Positions 9,279-30,051 are shown, counted from the stretch's first letter. The stretch is DNA of 64,000 nucleotides from Luteibacter sp. (GCF_009912395.1 NZ_WNDO01000001.1:310001-374000); one strand, 5' to 3'. Notes: generated by a model from the sequence alone, not told the origin. Program-made: numbers and translations.

Positions 9279-9691
9279 TACATCACCGCCCTGGACACGA
9301 ACTGGGTCTGGACCGAGAGCTTGGCAGCGGCAAGGCGCATGGCCTCACGTGCGGTTGCCTCGTCGACACCTTCGATTTCATAAAGCATGCGACCCGGCTG
9401 GATCTCGGCGACCCAGAACTCGACGCCACCCTTACCAGCACCCATTCGGACTTCGATGGGCTTGCGGGTGATCGGCTTGTCCGGGAACACGCGGATCCAG
9501 AGCTTGCCGCCACGCTTCACGTAGCGCGTGATGCAGCGACGGGCCGCTTCGATCTGACGCGCGGTCAGCTGACCGTGCGTCGTCGCCTTGAGGCCGTACT
9601 CGCCAAAGCTCACGAGATTCGAGGTGAACGCCAGGCCGTCATTGCGACCCTTAAACATCTTGCGGTACTTGGTACGCTTCGGTTGCAACAT
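9278..9691 (-). CDS. rplP: 50S ribosomal protein L16
   Basis: L16 organises the A-site region of the 50S subunit. The 137 residues start [20 protein letters not shown] and contain [20 protein letters not shown] and [13 protein letters not shown]. Downstream, the usual FEV-type segment is replaced by [21 protein letters not shown]. It overlaps rpmC by one base and lies 11 bases after rpsC. Confidence 0.98.
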   Translation of the reverse strand: MLQPKRTKYRKMFKGRNDGLAFTSNLVSFGEYGLKATTHGQLTARQIEAARRCITRYVKRGGKLWIRVFPDKPITRKPIEVRMGAGKGGVEFWVAEIQPGRMLYEIEGVDEATAREAMRLAAAKLSVQTQFVSRAVM

Positions 9692-9702
9692 GGCAACGCT
9701 CC

Positions 9703-10440
9703 TTACTTGGCAGAGCGCTCGCCACGCTCACGGCGGTTTTCACCACCGTCGCGACGCGACGACTGCTGCGGCTGCTGATCTTCCTTCGACGCCTCGGCCG
9801 TGGCGGCCGCGAGGTCGAAGATCTCGCCCTTGTAGACCCACACCTTCACACCGATGATGCCGTACTGGGTCTTCGCTTCGGCGGTGCCGTAGTCGATGTC
9901 AGCGCGGAGGGTGTGGAGCGGCACGCGACCTTCACGAGCCCACTCGGAGCGCGCGATCTCGGCGCCGTTCAGACGGCCGGAGACGTTGATCTTGATGCCC
10001 AGGGCGCCGAGGCGCATGGCGTTGCCAACCGAGCGCTTCATCGCGCGACGGAACATGATGCGGCGCTCGAGCTGCTGCGCGATCGACTCGGCAACGAGCT
10101 GGGCGTCGAGTTCCGGCTTGCGGACTTCGCTGACGTTGATGTGCGTCGGAACGCCCATCAGGTCGGTGACTTCCTTACGAAGCTTCTCGATGTCCTCGCC
10201 CTTCTTGCCGATCACCACGCCCGGACGGGCGGTGTGGATCGTCACGCGGGCGGTCTTGGCCGGACGCTCGATCTGGATCATCGAGATACCGGCGGCGGCG
10301 AGCTTCTTGCGCAGCATCTCGCGGACCTTTAGGTCGGCAGCGAGGTACTGGGCGTACTCACCCTTGTTGGCGTACCACTTCGAGTTCCAGTCCTTGGCAA
10401 TGCCGAGGCGGATACCGGTGGGATGAACTTTATGACCCAT
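9703..10440 (-). CDS. rpsC: 30S ribosomal protein S3
   Basis: S3 lines the mRNA entry tunnel and has helicase-related basic residues. The 245-residue product has the N-terminal [20 protein letters not shown], a KH domain with [19 protein letters not shown], and the C-terminal [21 protein letters not shown] hydrophilic tail rich in Gln, Arg and Glu ([19 protein letters not shown]) makes it about 12 residues longer than E. coli S3. It lies 15 bases after rplV. Confidence 0.98.
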   Translation of the reverse strand: MGHKVHPTGIRLGIAKDWNSKWYANKGEYAQYLAADLKVREMLRKKLAAAGISMIQIERPAKTARVTIHTARPGVVIGKKGEDIEKLRKEVTDLMGVPTHINVSEVRKPELDAQLVAESIAQQLERRIMFRRAMKRSVGNAMRLGALGIKINVSGRLNGAEIARSEWAREGRVPLHTLRADIDYGTAEAKTQYGIIGVKVWVYKGEIFDLAAATAEASKEDQQPQQSSRRDGGENRRERGERSAK

Positions 10441-10455
10441 GGTTTCTTACCCCAG

Positions 10456-10791
10456 TCAGTTGCCCACAACCACAGTGATGTGGCTGGTGCGCTTCAGGAT
10501 GCGCGAACCGCGGCCTTTGGCGCGGGCGTACATGCGCTTCATCGCCGGACCTTCGTCGACAAAGATGCGCGAGACCTTCAGGTCGTCGACGTCGGCACCG
10601 AGGTTGTTCTCGGCGTTGGCGACGGCGGACAGCAGCACCTTGCGGACAAGGTGGGCGGCCTTCTTGTTGGTGTAGGCTAGCACGTCGCTCGCCCGACCCA
10701 CCGGGAGACCCCGGACCAGGTCGGCCACCAGGCGTGCCTTCTGCGCCGAGATGCGGGCGCTGCGCAGGATCGCTTTGGCTTCAGTGCTCAT
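10456..10791 (-). CDS. rplV: 50S ribosomal protein L22
   Basis: L22 lines the exit tunnel with a long beta hairpin and is a site of macrolide-resistance mutations. The product has [40 protein letters not shown] and the hairpin [24 protein letters not shown] one codon upstream is possible, but the ATG at 10791 overlaps the rpsS stop as TGATG and gives the usual 111 residues, so I prefer it. Confidence 0.97.
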   Translation of the reverse strand: MSTEAKAILRSARISAQKARLVADLVRGLPVGRASDVLAYTNKKAAHLVRKVLLSAVANAENNLGADVDDLKVSRIFVDEGPAMKRMYARAKGRGSRILKRTSHITVVVGN

Positions 10792-11063
10792 CACTTGCCC
10801 TTCTTATCGCCGGCGTGGCCCTTGTAGGTGCGGGTCACCGCGAACTCGCCGAGCTTGTGCCCGACCATGTTCTCGTTGATAAGCACCGGCACGTGCTGGC
10901 GGCCGTTGTGGATGGCGATGGTCAGACCGACCATTTCCGGCAGGATCATCGAGCGACGCGACCAGGTCTTGATCGGACGCTTGTTGTTGGCGGAAACGGC
11001 GGCTTCCACCTTCTTTACGAGGTGCAGGTCAACGAACGGACCTTTCTTTAGAGAGCGCGGCAT
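10791..11063 (-). CDS. rpsS: 30S ribosomal protein S19
   Basis: S19 forms a complex with S13 in the 30S head. The 90-residue product ([77 protein letters not shown]) is fully typical. It overlaps rplV by one base and lies 12 bases after rplB. Confidence 0.98.
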   Translation of the reverse strand: MPRSLKKGPFVDLHLVKKVEAAVSANNKRPIKTWSRRSMILPEMVGLTIAIHNGRQHVPVLINENMVGHKLGEFAVTRTYKGHAGDKKGK

Positions 11064-11075
11064 AATCGTTTCCTA

Positions 11076-11897
11076 TTACTTGCGACGACGCACGATGAAC
11101 TGCTGGGTGCGCTTGTTGCTGCGCGTCTTGTAACCCTTGGTCGGCGTGCCCCACGGGCTGACCGGATGACGGCCACCGGAGGTCTTGCCTTCACCACCAC
11201 CATGCGGATGGTCGACCGGGTTCATGACAACACCGCGGACGGTCGGACGGATGCCCTTCCAACGCTTCGCACCGGCCTTGCCGAGCTTGCGGAGGGAGTG
11301 CTCCGAGTTGCCGACTTCACCGATGGTGGCGCGGCATTCGACCGGTACGCGACGCATTTCGCCGGAGCGAAGACGCAGCGTGGCGTAACCCTGTTCGCGA
11401 GCAACGAGCTGCACGGAAGCACCGGCAGAGCGAGCGATCTGGGCGCCCTTGCCCGGCTTCATTTCGATGCAGTGGATCGTGGAACCCACCGGAATCGAAC
11501 GAAGCGGCAGGCAGTTGCCAGCCTTGATCGGGGAGTCGGAACCCGACACCAGACGGTCGCCAACGGCAACGCCCTTCGGGGCGATGATGTAGCGGCGCTC
11601 GCCATCGGCGTAGCACAGCAGCGCGATGTGCGCGGTGCGGTTCGGGTCGTATTCCAGACGCTCGACAACGGCGGCGATGCCTTCTTTGTCGCGCTTGAAA
11701 TCGATGATGCGGTATGCCTGCTTGTGACCGCCGCCGCGATGACGCGTGGTGATGCGACCGTAGTGGTTGTGGCCACCCGTCTTCGACTGCGATTCGGTCA
11801 GGGGAGCGTAAGGCGCGCCCTTGTGCAGACCCTCGGTCCGAACGCTGACTGCGTCGCGCCGGCCCGGGGAGGTCGGCTTGTGAGTGATCAGTGCCAT
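11076..11897 (-). CDS. rplB: 50S ribosomal protein L2
   Basis: L2 is needed for subunit joining and for peptidyl-transferase centre integrity. The 273 residues contain the OB and SH3-like domains and the key C-terminal motif [20 protein letters not shown], including the conserved histidine. The length matches the 273-276 residues of the family. It lies 18 bases after rplW and 12 before rpsS. Confidence 0.98.
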   Translation of the reverse strand: MALITHKPTSPGRRDAVSVRTEGLHKGAPYAPLTESQSKTGGHNHYGRITTRHRGGGHKQAYRIIDFKRDKEGIAAVVERLEYDPNRTAHIALLCYADGERRYIIAPKGVAVGDRLVSGSDSPIKAGNCLPLRSIPVGSTIHCIEMKPGKGAQIARSAGASVQLVAREQGYATLRLRSGEMRRVPVECRATIGEVGNSEHSLRKLGKAGAKRWKGIRPTVRGVVMNPVDHPHGGGEGKTSGGRHPVSPWGTPTKGYKTRSNKRTQQFIVRRRK

Positions 11898-11915
11898 CTC
11901 AATTCAACTCCTGGC

Positions 11916-12209
11916 TCAGGCCTTGGCCGACACGTCGATCGTGTGGCCGTCGGCGAGGCGCACGTAAGCCTTGCGCTTGCCCTGGCGATTGCCCTGGCGG
12001 AAGCGGAACGACTTGACCTTGCCTTTCGTGTTCACGAGGTTCACGTCCACGACCTTGACGTCGAAGAGGTGTTCCACCGCAGCGCGCACGTCGGCCTTGG
12101 TCGCTTCGGGCGCCACGACGAACACGTACTGGTTGTTTTCCGCAAGACGGGCCGACTTCTCGGAGATGTGCGGCGCGCGAAGCGTGTTGAGCGTGCGTTC
12201 GGTGCTCAT
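11916..12209 (-). CDS. rplW: 50S ribosomal protein L23
   Basis: L23 surrounds the exit tunnel and is the docking site for trigger factor and SRP. I place the start at the ATG at 12209, which overlaps the rplD stop codon (ATGA), giving 97 residues starting [21 protein letters not shown] start three codons upstream is less likely. Family motifs include [20 protein letters not shown] and [20 protein letters not shown]. Confidence 0.97.
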   Translation of the reverse strand: MSTERTLNTLRAPHISEKSARLAENNQYVFVVAPEATKADVRAAVEHLFDVKVVDVNLVNTKGKVKSFRFRQGNRQGKRKAYVRLADGHTIDVSAKA

Positions 12210-12808
12210 GCGAGCCACTCCTCGACCTTCTTGACCGCGTCCACCGTCATGACGACGAAGTCGCTACCGACCAGGCTGACCGGATTCAGGGCCAGCACGT
12301 CGACGACGTGGATGTACGGAATGTTGCGGGCGGACAGGTACAGCGCTTCGGTGGAGTCTTCCGACACCAGCAGCACGCGACCCTTGACTTCGAGCTCGGC
12401 GAGCTTGGCGATCATGCCCTTGGTGCTCGGCTTCTCGATCGACAGCTCCGGGACCACCTTCAGGCGACCCTGGCGGGTCAGCTCGGCGATGATCGAACGG
12501 ATGGCGACGCGGTAGGCCTTGCGGTTGACCTTCTGCTCGAAGCTACGCGGCTTGGCGGCAAACGTGACACCACCACCGACGAAGATCGGAGCGCGGTAGT
12601 CACCGTGACGGGCGCCGCCGCCCTTCTGCTTCTTGAACTTCTTCGTGGTACCGGACAGCTCACCGCGCGACAGCTGCGCCTTGGTGCCGGCACGGCCGCC
12701 TGCCTGGTAGGCAGTCACGACCTGGTGCACGAGGGCCTTCTTGTACTCGCCGCCGAACACTTCGTCCGAGACGGTGAGCGACTGGGCGCCAATAACGTTA
12801 AGTTCCAT
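12206..12808 (-). CDS. rplD: 50S ribosomal protein L4
   Basis: L4 extends a loop into the exit tunnel and in E. coli also represses the S10 operon. The product ([59 protein letters not shown]) is typical. The ATG at 12808 is chosen over one five codons upstream because it matches known N-termini, giving 200 residues. Its stop overlaps the rplW start. Confidence 0.97.
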   Translation of the reverse strand: MELNVIGAQSLTVSDEVFGGEYKKALVHQVVTAYQAGGRAGTKAQLSRGELSGTTKKFKKQKGGGARHGDYRAPIFVGGGVTFAAKPRSFEQKVNRKAYRVAIRSIIAELTRQGRLKVVPELSIEKPSTKGMIAKLAELEVKGRVLLVSEDSTEALYLSARNIPYIHVVDVLALNPVSLVGSDFVVMTVDAVKKVEEWLA

Positions 12809-12819
12809 GGCGTGTCTCC

Positions 12820-13461
12820 TCAACCTTTGGTCGTCGGACGGATCACGACGTCGCCACCGGTCGCGCCCGGGACTGCGCCCTTGACCGCGATGAGGTGACG
12901 CTCGGCATCGACCTTGACCACTTCCAGGCCCTGCACGGTGCGATTGACCGCACCCATGTGGCCCGACATCTTCTTACCAGGGAACACGCGGCCCGGCGTC
13001 TGGCGCTGGCCGATCGAGCCCGGGGCGCGATGCGACAGCGAGTTACCGTGCGTGGCGTCACCCATCTTGAAGTTGTGACGCTTGATGGTGCCCTGGAAGC
13101 CCTTGCCCTTCGACACGCCAGCGACGTCGACCGTCTGACCGACGGTGAACACGGCTTCAGCGGTCAGCTCGGCGCCAACTTCGTACTTGCCAGCGTCATC
13201 CGCGTTGAGGCGGAATTCCCACAGGCCACGACCCGGCTCAACCTTGGCCTTGGCGTAGTGACCCTTGGCAGGGTTCGTCAGCAGCGAAGCGCGCTTGGCG
13301 CCAGCCGTGACCTGGACGGCGCTGTAGCCGTCGACTTCTTCGGTCTTCACCTGGGTCACACGATTCGGGGTCGCTTCAATCAGCGTCACCGGAATCGAAC
13401 GGCCGTCTTCGGTGAAGAGCCGGCTCATGCCGCACTTGCGGCCAACCAGTCCGATACTCAT
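12820..13461 (-). CDS. rplC: 50S ribosomal protein L3
   Basis: L3 is an early assembly protein near the peptidyl-transferase centre. The 213 residues start [20 protein letters not shown] and contain the loop [20 protein letters not shown] with the conserved glutamine that PrmB methylates in E. coli. It is followed by [20 protein letters not shown]. It lies 20 bases after rpsJ. Confidence 0.98.
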   Translation of the reverse strand: MSIGLVGRKCGMSRLFTEDGRSIPVTLIEATPNRVTQVKTEEVDGYSAVQVTAGAKRASLLTNPAKGHYAKAKVEPGRGLWEFRLNADDAGKYEVGAELTAEAVFTVGQTVDVAGVSKGKGFQGTIKRHNFKMGDATHGNSLSHRAPGSIGQRQTPGRVFPGKKMSGHMGAVNRTVQGLEVVKVDAERHLIAVKGAVPGATGGDVVIRPTTKG

Positions 13462-13481
13462 CTTCGTATCCTTATATCCGC

Positions 13482-13793
13482 TCAGCCGAGCTTGATCTGG
13501 ACGTCAACGCCAGCCGCAAGATCGAGCTTCATGAGCGCGTCCACGGTTTTGTCGTTGGGGTCGACGATGTCCAGAACGCGCTTGTGGGTACGAGTCTCGT
13601 ACTGGTCGCGGGCATCTTTGTCGACGTGCGGCGACACCAGAATGGTGTAGCGCTCGATCTTGGTCGGCAGCGGGATCGGGCCGAGGACCGTAGCGCCAGT
13701 GCGCTTGGCCGTCTCGACGATTTCGCTGGCCGAACGGTCGATCAGACGATGATCGAACGCCTTGAGCCGGATGCGAATTTTTTGGTTCGCCAT
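13482..13793 (-). CDS. rpsJ: 30S ribosomal protein S10 (NusE)
   Basis: S10 is a 30S head protein that, as NusE, also pairs with NusB in transcription antitermination and links to NusG (encoded in this window). The 103 residues ([60 protein letters not shown]) are canonical. It is the first gene of the S10 operon, preceded by a leader of about 170 bases and a strong promoter. Confidence 0.98.
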   Translation of the reverse strand: MANQKIRIRLKAFDHRLIDRSASEIVETAKRTGATVLGPIPLPTKIERYTILVSPHVDKDARDQYETRTHKRVLDIVDPNDKTVDALMKLDLAAGVDVQIKLG

Positions 13794-13970
13794 AAAACCG
13801 TGTCCTGTTATCGAAAGAACGTTCTTGTGATTCGAAGTGGCTTCTCGCCACCTCGCACAACCCTATTACTACTACGGGTACTGCAACGGGCCGCAAGGAA
13901 CGGCCAAGAAACCGTCCAAAACGACCCGAAAAAGCCAGACAGGCCGAAAAACGGCCCGCCCAGACAAAAA

Positions 13971-13999
13971 ATTATAGAATGCACAAACCATTAGGTCAA
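13971..13999 (-). promoter_or_regulatory. Sigma70 promoter of the S10 operon
   Basis: On the minus strand TTGACC (13999-13994) and a perfect TATAAT (13976-13971) are separated by exactly 17 bases. Transcription would start near 13964 and give a leader of about 170 bases before rpsJ. It is the only near-consensus promoter seen between the str and S10 groups, and the tufA terminator lies upstream. Confidence 0.85.
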
Positions 14000-14207
14000 C
14001 CGAGCTTGCGCCCGATGACCTTGCCGGCACTCTACCCGGCTTCCATGCCTGCGAACTCGAAGCGCTGTCCTTGCACCTCATTTCGCGGTGTCCAAACCCC
14101 TCAAGAAAGAGGTTCGGGAGATATAGCCCGACGACTATAGCCTATCTTTGAGCGGATTGGAAGCTTTTTGACCAGGTGATTTCAGAAAGACTTCAAGCCG
14201 GCCAATG

Positions 14208-14296
14208 CCCTTGTAGGAGCGCGCTTGCGCGCGATCCGCGGCAGCGGCAATCTGGCCCGATGCGCGGGATCGCGCGCAAGCGCGCTCCTACAAGGG
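14208..14296. repeat. REP pair (BIME) downstream of tufA
   Basis: Two inverted copies of a roughly 23-base REP unit (beginning GTAGGAGCGCGC and ending TTGCGCGCGAT) face each other around a GC-rich spacer of about 38 bases. The arms extend outward by a matching CCCTT/AAGGG. It lies just past the tufA terminator and upstream of the S10 promoter. The same unit recurs seven more times in the window. Confidence 0.9.
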
Positions 14297-14307
14297 ATAA
14301 GCGGGCA

Positions 14308-14336
14308 TAAAAAAAGCGGGGGCTTTCGCCCCCGCT
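14308..14336 (-). terminator. Intrinsic terminator of the str operon (tufA)
   Basis: A 9-bp GC-rich stem (14315-14323 with 14328-14336) with a 4-base loop is followed on the minus strand by seven consecutive U residues (14314-14308). It starts 28 bases after the tufA stop codon. This is the strongest factor-independent terminator in the core array and closes the rpsL-rpsG-fusA-tufA unit. Confidence 0.92.
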
Positions 14337-14364
14337 TCTTACGACACCCTTGCGGGATCGTTGA

Positions 14365-15555
14365 TTACGCCGTGATCTTGGCAACCACGCCGGCGCCGAC
14401 GGTGCGGCCGCCTTCGCGGATGGCGAAGCGCAGGCCTTCGTCCATGGCGATCGGCTTCAGCAGCGTGACTTCCATCTTCACGTTGTCACCCGGCATCACC
14501 ATCTCGGTGCCTTCCGGCAGCTTGCAGGCGCCAGTGACGTCGGTGGTGCGGAAGTAGAACTGCGGACGGTAGTTGTTGAAGAACGGGGTATGACGACCAC
14601 CCTCATCCTTCGACAGCACGTACACCTCGGCTTCGAACTGGGTGTGCGGCTTGATCGTGCCCGGCTTGGCCAGAACCTGGCCGCGCTCAACGTCTTCACG
14701 CTTGAGGCCGCGGAGCAGCAGACCGGCGTTGTCGCCTGCCTGACCCTGGTCGAGGAGCTTGCGGAACATTTCCACACCGGTGACGGTGCTGTTCTGCGTG
14801 TCCTTCAGGCCCACGACTTCGATCGCGTCACCCACCTTGATGATGCCGCGCTCGATACGACCGGTCACGACCGTGCCACGACCCGAGATCGAGAACACGT
14901 CTTCGACCGGCATCAGGAAGGTCTTGTCGACGTCGCGCTCCGGCGTCGGGATCCAGGTATCGAGGGCGTCGACGAGGCTGATGATCGCCGGCACGCCGAT
15001 TTCGGACTGGTCGCCGTCGAGGGCGAGACGAGCCGAGCCCTTGACGATCGGGGTGTCGTCGCCCGGGAACTCGTACTTCGAGAGCAGTTCGCGGACTTCC
15101 ATCTCGACGAGCTCCATGAGCTCGGCGTCGTCGACCATGTCGGCCTTGTTCAGAAACACGACAATGTACGGCACGCCGACCTGACGCGAGAGCAGGATGT
15201 GCTCGCGGGTCTGCGGCATCGGACCGTCAGCGGCCGAGCAGACGAGGATCGCGCCGTCCATCTGGGCGGCACCGGTGATCATGTTCTTGACGTAGTCAGC
15301 ATGTCCCGGGCAATCGACGTGGGCGTAGTGACGCGTGGCCGATTCGTACTCGACGTGCGCGGTCGAGATCGTGATACCACGAGCCTTTTCTTCCGGAGCA
15401 GCGTCGATCGCGCTGTAATCCTTGAACTCGCCGCCGAAACGCTCGGCGCCGATCTTGGTCAGTGCGGCGGTCAGCGTGGTCTTGCCGTGGTCGACGTGAC
15501 CGATGGTGCCGACGTTGACGTGCGGCTTATTGCGCTCGAACTTACCCTTTGCCAT
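14365..15555 (-). CDS. tufA: Elongation factor Tu (str-operon copy)
   Basis: EF-Tu is the GTPase that delivers aminoacyl-tRNA to the ribosomal A site. The 396 residues show G1 GHVDHGKT (20-27), G3 DCPGH (81-85) and G4 NKAD (136-139), then domains 2 and 3. It follows fusA by 49 bases, as in the classical str operon. By my count it differs from the second copy at 31203-32393 at 37 positions, with 27 of them beyond residue 199. That is far more than the near-identity usual for duplicate tuf genes in proteobacteria. Confidence 0.98.
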   Translation of the reverse strand: MAKGKFERNKPHVNVGTIGHVDHGKTTLTAALTKIGAERFGGEFKDYSAIDAAPEEKARGITISTAHVEYESATRHYAHVDCPGHADYVKNMITGAAQMDGAILVCSAADGPMPQTREHILLSRQVGVPYIVVFLNKADMVDDAELMELVEMEVRELLSKYEFPGDDTPIVKGSARLALDGDQSEIGVPAIISLVDALDTWIPTPERDVDKTFLMPVEDVFSISGRGTVVTGRIERGIIKVGDAIEVVGLKDTQNSTVTGVEMFRKLLDQGQAGDNAGLLLRGLKREDVERGQVLAKPGTIKPHTQFEAEVYVLSKDEGGRHTPFFNNYRPQFYFRTTDVTGACKLPEGTEMVMPGDNVKMEVTLLKPIAMDEGLRFAIREGGRTVGAGVVAKITA

Positions 15556-15604
15556 GACTCTAAACCTCTAAAAGAACGTTGTATGTTTGAAGAAGAAGCC
15601 CTTA

Positions 15605-17728
<2,124 letters not shown>

Positions 17729-17760
17729 GGTCTTTCCTCAGATCGGGTAGCTGGAAGGGA

Positions 17761-18228
17761 TTACCAGCGGTAATGCGAGAAGGCCTTGTTGGCCTCCGCC
17801 ATACGGTGCGTTTCTTCGCGCTTCTTGACGGCGCCGCCACGGGACTCGGAAGCCTCGAGGAGTTCGGCAGCCAGCTTGCGCGGCATGGACGTCTCACCGC
17901 GCTTGCGAGCGGCTTCGATCACCCAGCGCATGGCGAGAGCCATACGACGACCCGGACGGACTTCGACCGGCACCTGGTAGGTGGCGCCGCCGACACGACG
18001 GGACTTCACTTCGACGGCCGGGGCGATGTTGCCCAGGGCCTTCTCGACGAGCTGCACCGGCTCGGCATTCTTCTCGCCGATGTGCTCGAGGGCGCCGTAG
18101 ACGATCGCTTCGGCGACGGACTTCTTGCCGGACTTCATCACCATGTTGATGAAACGGGCAATCAGCTGGCTTCCGTGCTTCGGGTCCGGGAGGACGACAC
18201 GGGCGGGATGGGAACCTTTACGCGACAT
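17761..18228 (-). CDS. rpsG: 30S ribosomal protein S7
   Basis: S7 is a primary binder of the 16S 3' major domain and, in E. coli, the str-operon autoregulator. The 155-residue product ([81 protein letters not shown]) matches the family. It lies 18 bases after rpsL. The short gap leaves little room for the roughly 100-base E. coli S7 target between rpsL and rpsG. Confidence 0.98.
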   Translation of the reverse strand: MSRKGSHPARVVLPDPKHGSQLIARFINMVMKSGKKSVAEAIVYGALEHIGEKNAEPVQLVEKALGNIAPAVEVKSRRVGGATYQVPVEVRPGRRMALAMRWVIEAARKRGETSMPRKLAAELLEASESRGGAVKKREETHRMAEANKAFSHYRW

Positions 18229-18246
18229 AATTCTTGTCCTTTACTC

Positions 18247-18621
18247 TCAGCCCTTCGGGCGCTTGGCGCCGTACTTCGAGCGCGACTTGCGACGCTTGGT
18301 CACGCCCGCGCAGTCGAGGCTGCCGCGAACGGTGTGATAACGCACACCCGGGAGATCCTTGACGCGACCGCCACGGATCAGGACCACCGAGTGCTCCTGG
18401 AGGTTGTGACCTTCGCCACCGATGTAGCTGATGACTTCGAAACCGTTGGTGAGGCGCACCTTGGCAACCTTACGCAGCGCCGAGTTCGGCTTCTTCGGGG
18501 TGGTCGTATAAACGCGCGTGCAAACACCGCGGCGCTGCGGGCTGCTCTGCAGGGCCGGCGAGGCGCTCTTGTACGCCTTCGGGCTGCGGGATTTGCGCAC
18601 CAACTGGTTGACTGTCGTCAT
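18247..18621 (-). CDS. rpsL: 30S ribosomal protein S12
   Basis: S12 is the decoding-centre protein in which streptomycin resistance mutations arise. The 124 residues contain [11 protein letters not shown] with Lys43 and [11 protein letters not shown] with Lys88, the streptomycin-sensitive wild-type residues. Asp89, the usual RimO methylthiolation site, is also present. It opens the str group, 172 bases downstream of rpoC. Confidence 0.98.
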   Translation of the reverse strand: MTTVNQLVRKSRSPKAYKSASPALQSSPQRRGVCTRVYTTTPKKPNSALRKVAKVRLTNGFEVISYIGGEGHNLQEHSVVLIRGGRVKDLPGVRYHTVRGSLDCAGVTKRRKSRSKYGAKRPKG

Positions 18622-18739
18622 GCGAAGCTATTCCTGAGAAACATAAAGGCAGACCGAAAGATCGGCCCGCCGTATAAGCGATTTTAACGTGCGCCGCCGC
18701 TTGGAGCGGCCGGCACCCATCGTCCCTGAATCCGAACAC

Positions 18740-18787
18740 GAGGCGCATCCATGCGCCTCATTTCGTATGTACGGGCGAAGCCCGTAC
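18740..18787 (-). terminator. Tandem hairpins between rpoC and rpsL
   Basis: Two perfect stem-loops follow the rpoC stop. One has an 8-bp stem (18769-18776 with 18780-18787) and the other a 9-bp stem (18740-18748 with 18751-18759). Neither has a clear U-tract on the minus strand. They may act as Rho-assisted terminators, transcript 3'-end protectors, or part of the rpsL leader. No near-consensus promoter was found in the 172-base gap, so read-through from rpoBC into rpsL is possible. Confidence 0.5.
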
Positions 18788-18793
18788 GGGGCC

Positions 18794-23008
<4,215 letters not shown>

Positions 23009-23033
23009 GCGTAATCTCCGGTAGCCGCGACGA

Positions 23034-27206
<4,173 letters not shown>

Positions 27207-27377
27207 GGTGGTTACCGCCTCGGTCTCAGTAATGCCGTCGTTCATCGCGACGGCTTAAGGTGAATCGAAAATCGGAGATCGGGATTCGAACCGCGGAGCC
27301 CCATGCGGGCGGCTCTCGAATCGCGATGTCCCATTTCCGACGGATGGAACACGGATACATGCTCTGGAACGGCCAAA

Positions 27378-27401
27378 GCCCGGGGGCTTACGCCCCCAGG
27401 C
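27378..27401 (-). terminator. Attenuator hairpin between rplL and rpoB
   Basis: A 10-bp stem (27378-27387 with 27392-27401, one G.U pair) with a 4-base loop lies about 45 bases after the rplL stop and is followed by a short CUUU. In E. coli a leaky terminator at this place lowers rpoBC transcription relative to rplJL. The same role is inferred here. A second dyad (GATTCGA/TCGAATC with inner GAGCC/GGCTC, about 27283-27322) lies closer to rpoB. Confidence 0.65.
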
Positions 27402-27444
27402 CTGGCTTGACGCTAGATCAAACTCGTTGCGCGCAAGGCGCCAA

Positions 27445-27816
<372 letters not shown>

Positions 27817-27863
27817 TGTTTCTTACCTTCTGAAATGGGTTTCGATGAAATAAGTCAGCGAGA

Positions 27864-28388
27864 TCAGGCTTCAGCCGGGGCTTCGGCGGCGACTTCGCCA
27901 CCACCCTGCTTCTCCGCCACGGCGTTGACCGCGCGGGCGAACATCGTGATCGGCTCGACGAGGACACGGGCCAGCATGGCCAGGGCCTCTTCGCGGGTCG
28001 GCAGCGAGGCCAGCACGTCGACGTGCGTAGCACCGAACACCTTGCCCTCGATGGAGACGACCTTCGGCTTGAGCTTGTCGTTGGTCTTCGCGAATTCCTT
28101 GATCAGGCGGCCAGCGGCGCCCGGTTCCTCAGTCGAGAACGCATAGAGCAGCGGACCGGTCAGGGCGTCGGCGACGACCTCGAACTCGGTACCAGCCACG
28201 GCGCGTGCGGCGAGGGTGTTCTTCACAACTTTGAGGAACACACCCGATTCACGGGCCTTCTTGCGCATCGCGGTCATCTGAGAGACCGTGGTGCCCGCGT
28301 ATTCGGCGGCGACCAAGGAGTGAGCCTTCGCGGCGACTTCTGCCAGCTCGGCGACTACTTCTTGCTTCTGAGACAGATTGAGAGCCAT
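27864..28388 (-). CDS. rplJ: 50S ribosomal protein L10
   Basis: L10 anchors the L7/L12 stalk and, as a complex with it, usually represses its own mRNA leader. The 174 residues start [20 protein letters not shown] and include [20 protein letters not shown]. The C-terminal stalk-binding helix ends in an Ala/Glu-rich tail. A 342-base upstream gap fits an L10 leader. Confidence 0.98.
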   Translation of the reverse strand: MALNLSQKQEVVAELAEVAAKAHSLVAAEYAGTTVSQMTAMRKKARESGVFLKVVKNTLAARAVAGTEFEVVADALTGPLLYAFSTEEPGAAGRLIKEFAKTNDKLKPKVVSIEGKVFGATHVDVLASLPTREEALAMLARVLVEPITMFARAVNAVAEKQGGGEVAAEAPAEA

Positions 28389-28685
28389 TGCACTCCTCCA
28401 ATTGAACTCCGCTTGCGACTCCTGCCGCTTGCGGTCCTGGGCGACATCCTCCGTGACGTCGGGGACGGGAACGTCCCGGGTGGTGGCCTTTCCAGATTCG
28501 AAACGAATACCAGAAGGGGCTGCACCATCTACGCCGGCTGGATCCGTGGAGGCATCCGATTAAGCGATCCCGCTGTCGACGACGGCGTGTCCATGCCAAC
28601 ACGAGCTCCATGCTCGTCGCCGTCGTGCGCTGATCGCGCCTGCGGTCTTTGACGGCTGCCGCGACGTTGCAGTCGGGCCGCCCTC
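28389..28685 (-). promoter_or_regulatory. Structured leader of rplJL (L10 leader candidate)
   Basis: The 342-base gap between rplA and rplJ has no supported gene. Beyond the terminator at 28686-28718, about 300 bases rich in inverted repeats precede rplJ, including CGACGACGGCG around 28577-28587 facing CGCCGTCG near 28618-28625. A good ribosome-binding GGAGGAG lies just before the ATG. Position and complexity fit the L10(L12)4-responsive leader known from gammaproteobacteria. I cannot verify the kink-turn by eye, and no near-consensus promoter was seen. Confidence 0.5.
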
Positions 28686-28718
28686 AAAAACGTGCCCTCG
28701 CCAGCGAACTGGCGAGGG
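28686..28718 (-). terminator. Terminator/attenuator after rplA
   Basis: A perfect 10-bp stem (28695-28704 with 28709-28718) closes a UUCG loop on the transcribed strand. Four bases later come five U residues (28690-28686). It begins 12 bases after the rplA stop. The gap between stem and U-tract suggests partial termination between rplKA and rplJL. Confidence 0.75.
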
Positions 28719-28730
28719 TCGTCCTAACTC

Positions 28731-29438
28731 TTACTTGGCCGAGGTCGTCACGGTCGAGGTATCGACCGGCACGCCAACGCCCATGGTGCTCGACAGCGCC
28801 ACCTTCTGGATGTACTGACCCTTGGCAGCTGCCGGCTTGGCCTTGAGCAGGTCGCCGAGCAGCGTGTTCAGGTTGTCGGCGAGCTGGGCAGCGTCGAAGC
28901 TGGCCTTGCCGATGGTGGCGTGGATGATGCCGCCCTTGTCGTTACGGAACTTGACCTGACCGGCCTTGGCGTTCTTCACGGCGGTGGCGACGTCGGCGGT
29001 GACCGAGCCGTCCTTCGGGTTCGGCATCAGGCCGCGGGGACCGAGCACCTGGCCGAGCTTACCGACGACGCGCATGGCGTCCGGCGTGGCAATGACACGA
29101 CCGTAGTCGAGGTCACCCGCCTGCATCTTCTCGGCGAGGTCGTCCATACCGACGGCGTCGGCGCCGGCGGCGAGGGCCGCGTCGGCCTTTTCACCCGGCG
29201 GCACGAACACGGCGACCTTGATGGTCTTGCCGGTGCCGTGCGGCAGGAGCGAGGAACCGCGAACGCCCTGGTCGGACTTCTTGGCGTCGATACCGAGGCG
29301 GACGGCGACGTCCACGGACTCGGCGAACTTGGCCTTGGCGTTGTCCTTGACGATCTTGATGGCTTCATCGAGACCGTAGGTCTTGCCCGGCTGGACAGCG
29401 GCCGTAGCGGCCTTCATACGCTTGGTGAGCTTTGCCAT
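28731..29438 (-). CDS. rplA: 50S ribosomal protein L1
   Basis: L1 forms the mobile stalk that guides deacylated tRNA out of the E site and represses the L11 operon. The 235 residues ([68 protein letters not shown]) are typical. It lies 3 bases after rplK, so coupling is likely. Confidence 0.98.
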   Translation of the reverse strand: MAKLTKRMKAATAAVQPGKTYGLDEAIKIVKDNAKAKFAESVDVAVRLGIDAKKSDQGVRGSSLLPHGTGKTIKVAVFVPPGEKADAALAAGADAVGMDDLAEKMQAGDLDYGRVIATPDAMRVVGKLGQVLGPRGLMPNPKDGSVTADVATAVKNAKAGQVKFRNDKGGIIHATIGKASFDAAQLADNLNTLLGDLLKAKPAAAKGQYIQKVALSSTMGVGVPVDTSTVTTSAK

Positions 29439-29441
29439 GTC

Positions 29442-29870
29442 TTAACCCTCTACCACCAGACCCATGGAACGCGCGCTGCCGGCGATGGTACGCACGGCGG
29501 CATCGAGATCGGCAGCCGTGAGATCCGGCTCCTTCTGCTTCGCGATTTCCTCGAGCTGGGCGCGGGTGACCTTGCCCACCTTGTCGGTGTTCGGCTTCTG
29601 CGAGCCCTTGGCCACGCCCGTGATCTTCTTGAGGAGGATCGAGGCCGGCGGGGTCTTCGTGATGAAGGTGAAGGTACGGTCCGAGTAGGCCGTGATCACG
29701 ACCGGGATCGGAAGACCCGGCTCGAGCTTCTGCGTGGCGGCGTTGAAGGCCTTGCAGAACTCCATGATGTTCAGGCCGCGCTGACCGAGCGCCGGACCGA
29801 CGGGCGGCGACGGGTTAGCCTGGCCGGCCTTCACCTGCAACTTGATGTAACCAATGACTTTCTTTGCCAT
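29442..29870 (-). CDS. rplK: 50S ribosomal protein L11
   Basis: L11 builds the GTPase-associated centre and is needed for RelA activation. The 142-residue product has [20 protein letters not shown], a Pro-rich thiostrepton-site helix ([20 protein letters not shown]) and the C-terminal rRNA-binding [20 protein letters not shown]. It is preceded by its own promoter and a leader hairpin. Confidence 0.98.
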   Translation of the reverse strand: MAKKVIGYIKLQVKAGQANPSPPVGPALGQRGLNIMEFCKAFNAATQKLEPGLPIPVVITAYSDRTFTFITKTPPASILLKKITGVAKGSQKPNTDKVGKVTRAQLEEIAKQKEPDLTAADLDAAVRTIAGSARSMGLVVEG

Positions 29871-29966
29871 TTCTCTTTAACCTCGCGAGTGCTGGCGCCT
29901 TGCGGCTCCTCGCTGTTGGCCATCCCTGGGGTGATGGGCTCGACGTGGCGAACCCCTGAAACACGG

Positions 29967-29994
29967 CCACGCCGGAGTAAAAACTCCAGCGTGG
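29967..29994 (-). promoter_or_regulatory. Leader hairpin of rplKA (L1-site candidate)
   Basis: On the transcribed strand an 11-bp stem with one G.U pair (29984-29994 with 29967-29977) and a 6-base U-rich loop begins close to the predicted transcript start, about 95 bases before rplK. In many bacteria L1 represses this operon by binding a stem-loop in the L11 leader. The position fits, but the L1 consensus was not confirmed. Confidence 0.6.
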
Positions 29995-30001
29995 ACCGAG
30001 A

Positions 30002-30030
30002 ATTATAGGCACTGAGCAAAAATTAAGCAA
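30002..30030 (-). promoter_or_regulatory. Sigma70 promoter of rplKA
   Basis: TTGCTT (30030-30025) and a perfect TATAAT (30007-30002) are separated by exactly 17 bases on the minus strand. The -35 box lies 22 bases beyond the nusG stop. The transcript would start near 29995, immediately before the leader hairpin. Confidence 0.85.
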
Positions 30031-30051
30031 CGCCCGTGCCGGGGCCTTGGA

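Larger units (their letters stand above)
13794..14364. other. 571-base gap between tufA and rpsJ
   Basis: No protein gene is supported here. From low to high coordinates it holds the S10-operon leader (13794 to about 13965), the S10 promoter (13971-13999), about 200 bases with no clear feature, a REP pair (14208-14296) and the tufA terminator (14308-14336). The leader contains the 12-base palindrome AAGAACGTTCTT (13815-13826) and a GTGGC/GCCAC stem around 13837-13851. These could take part in L4-type autoregulation, but there is no obvious likeness to the E. coli S10 leader. Confidence 0.6.
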
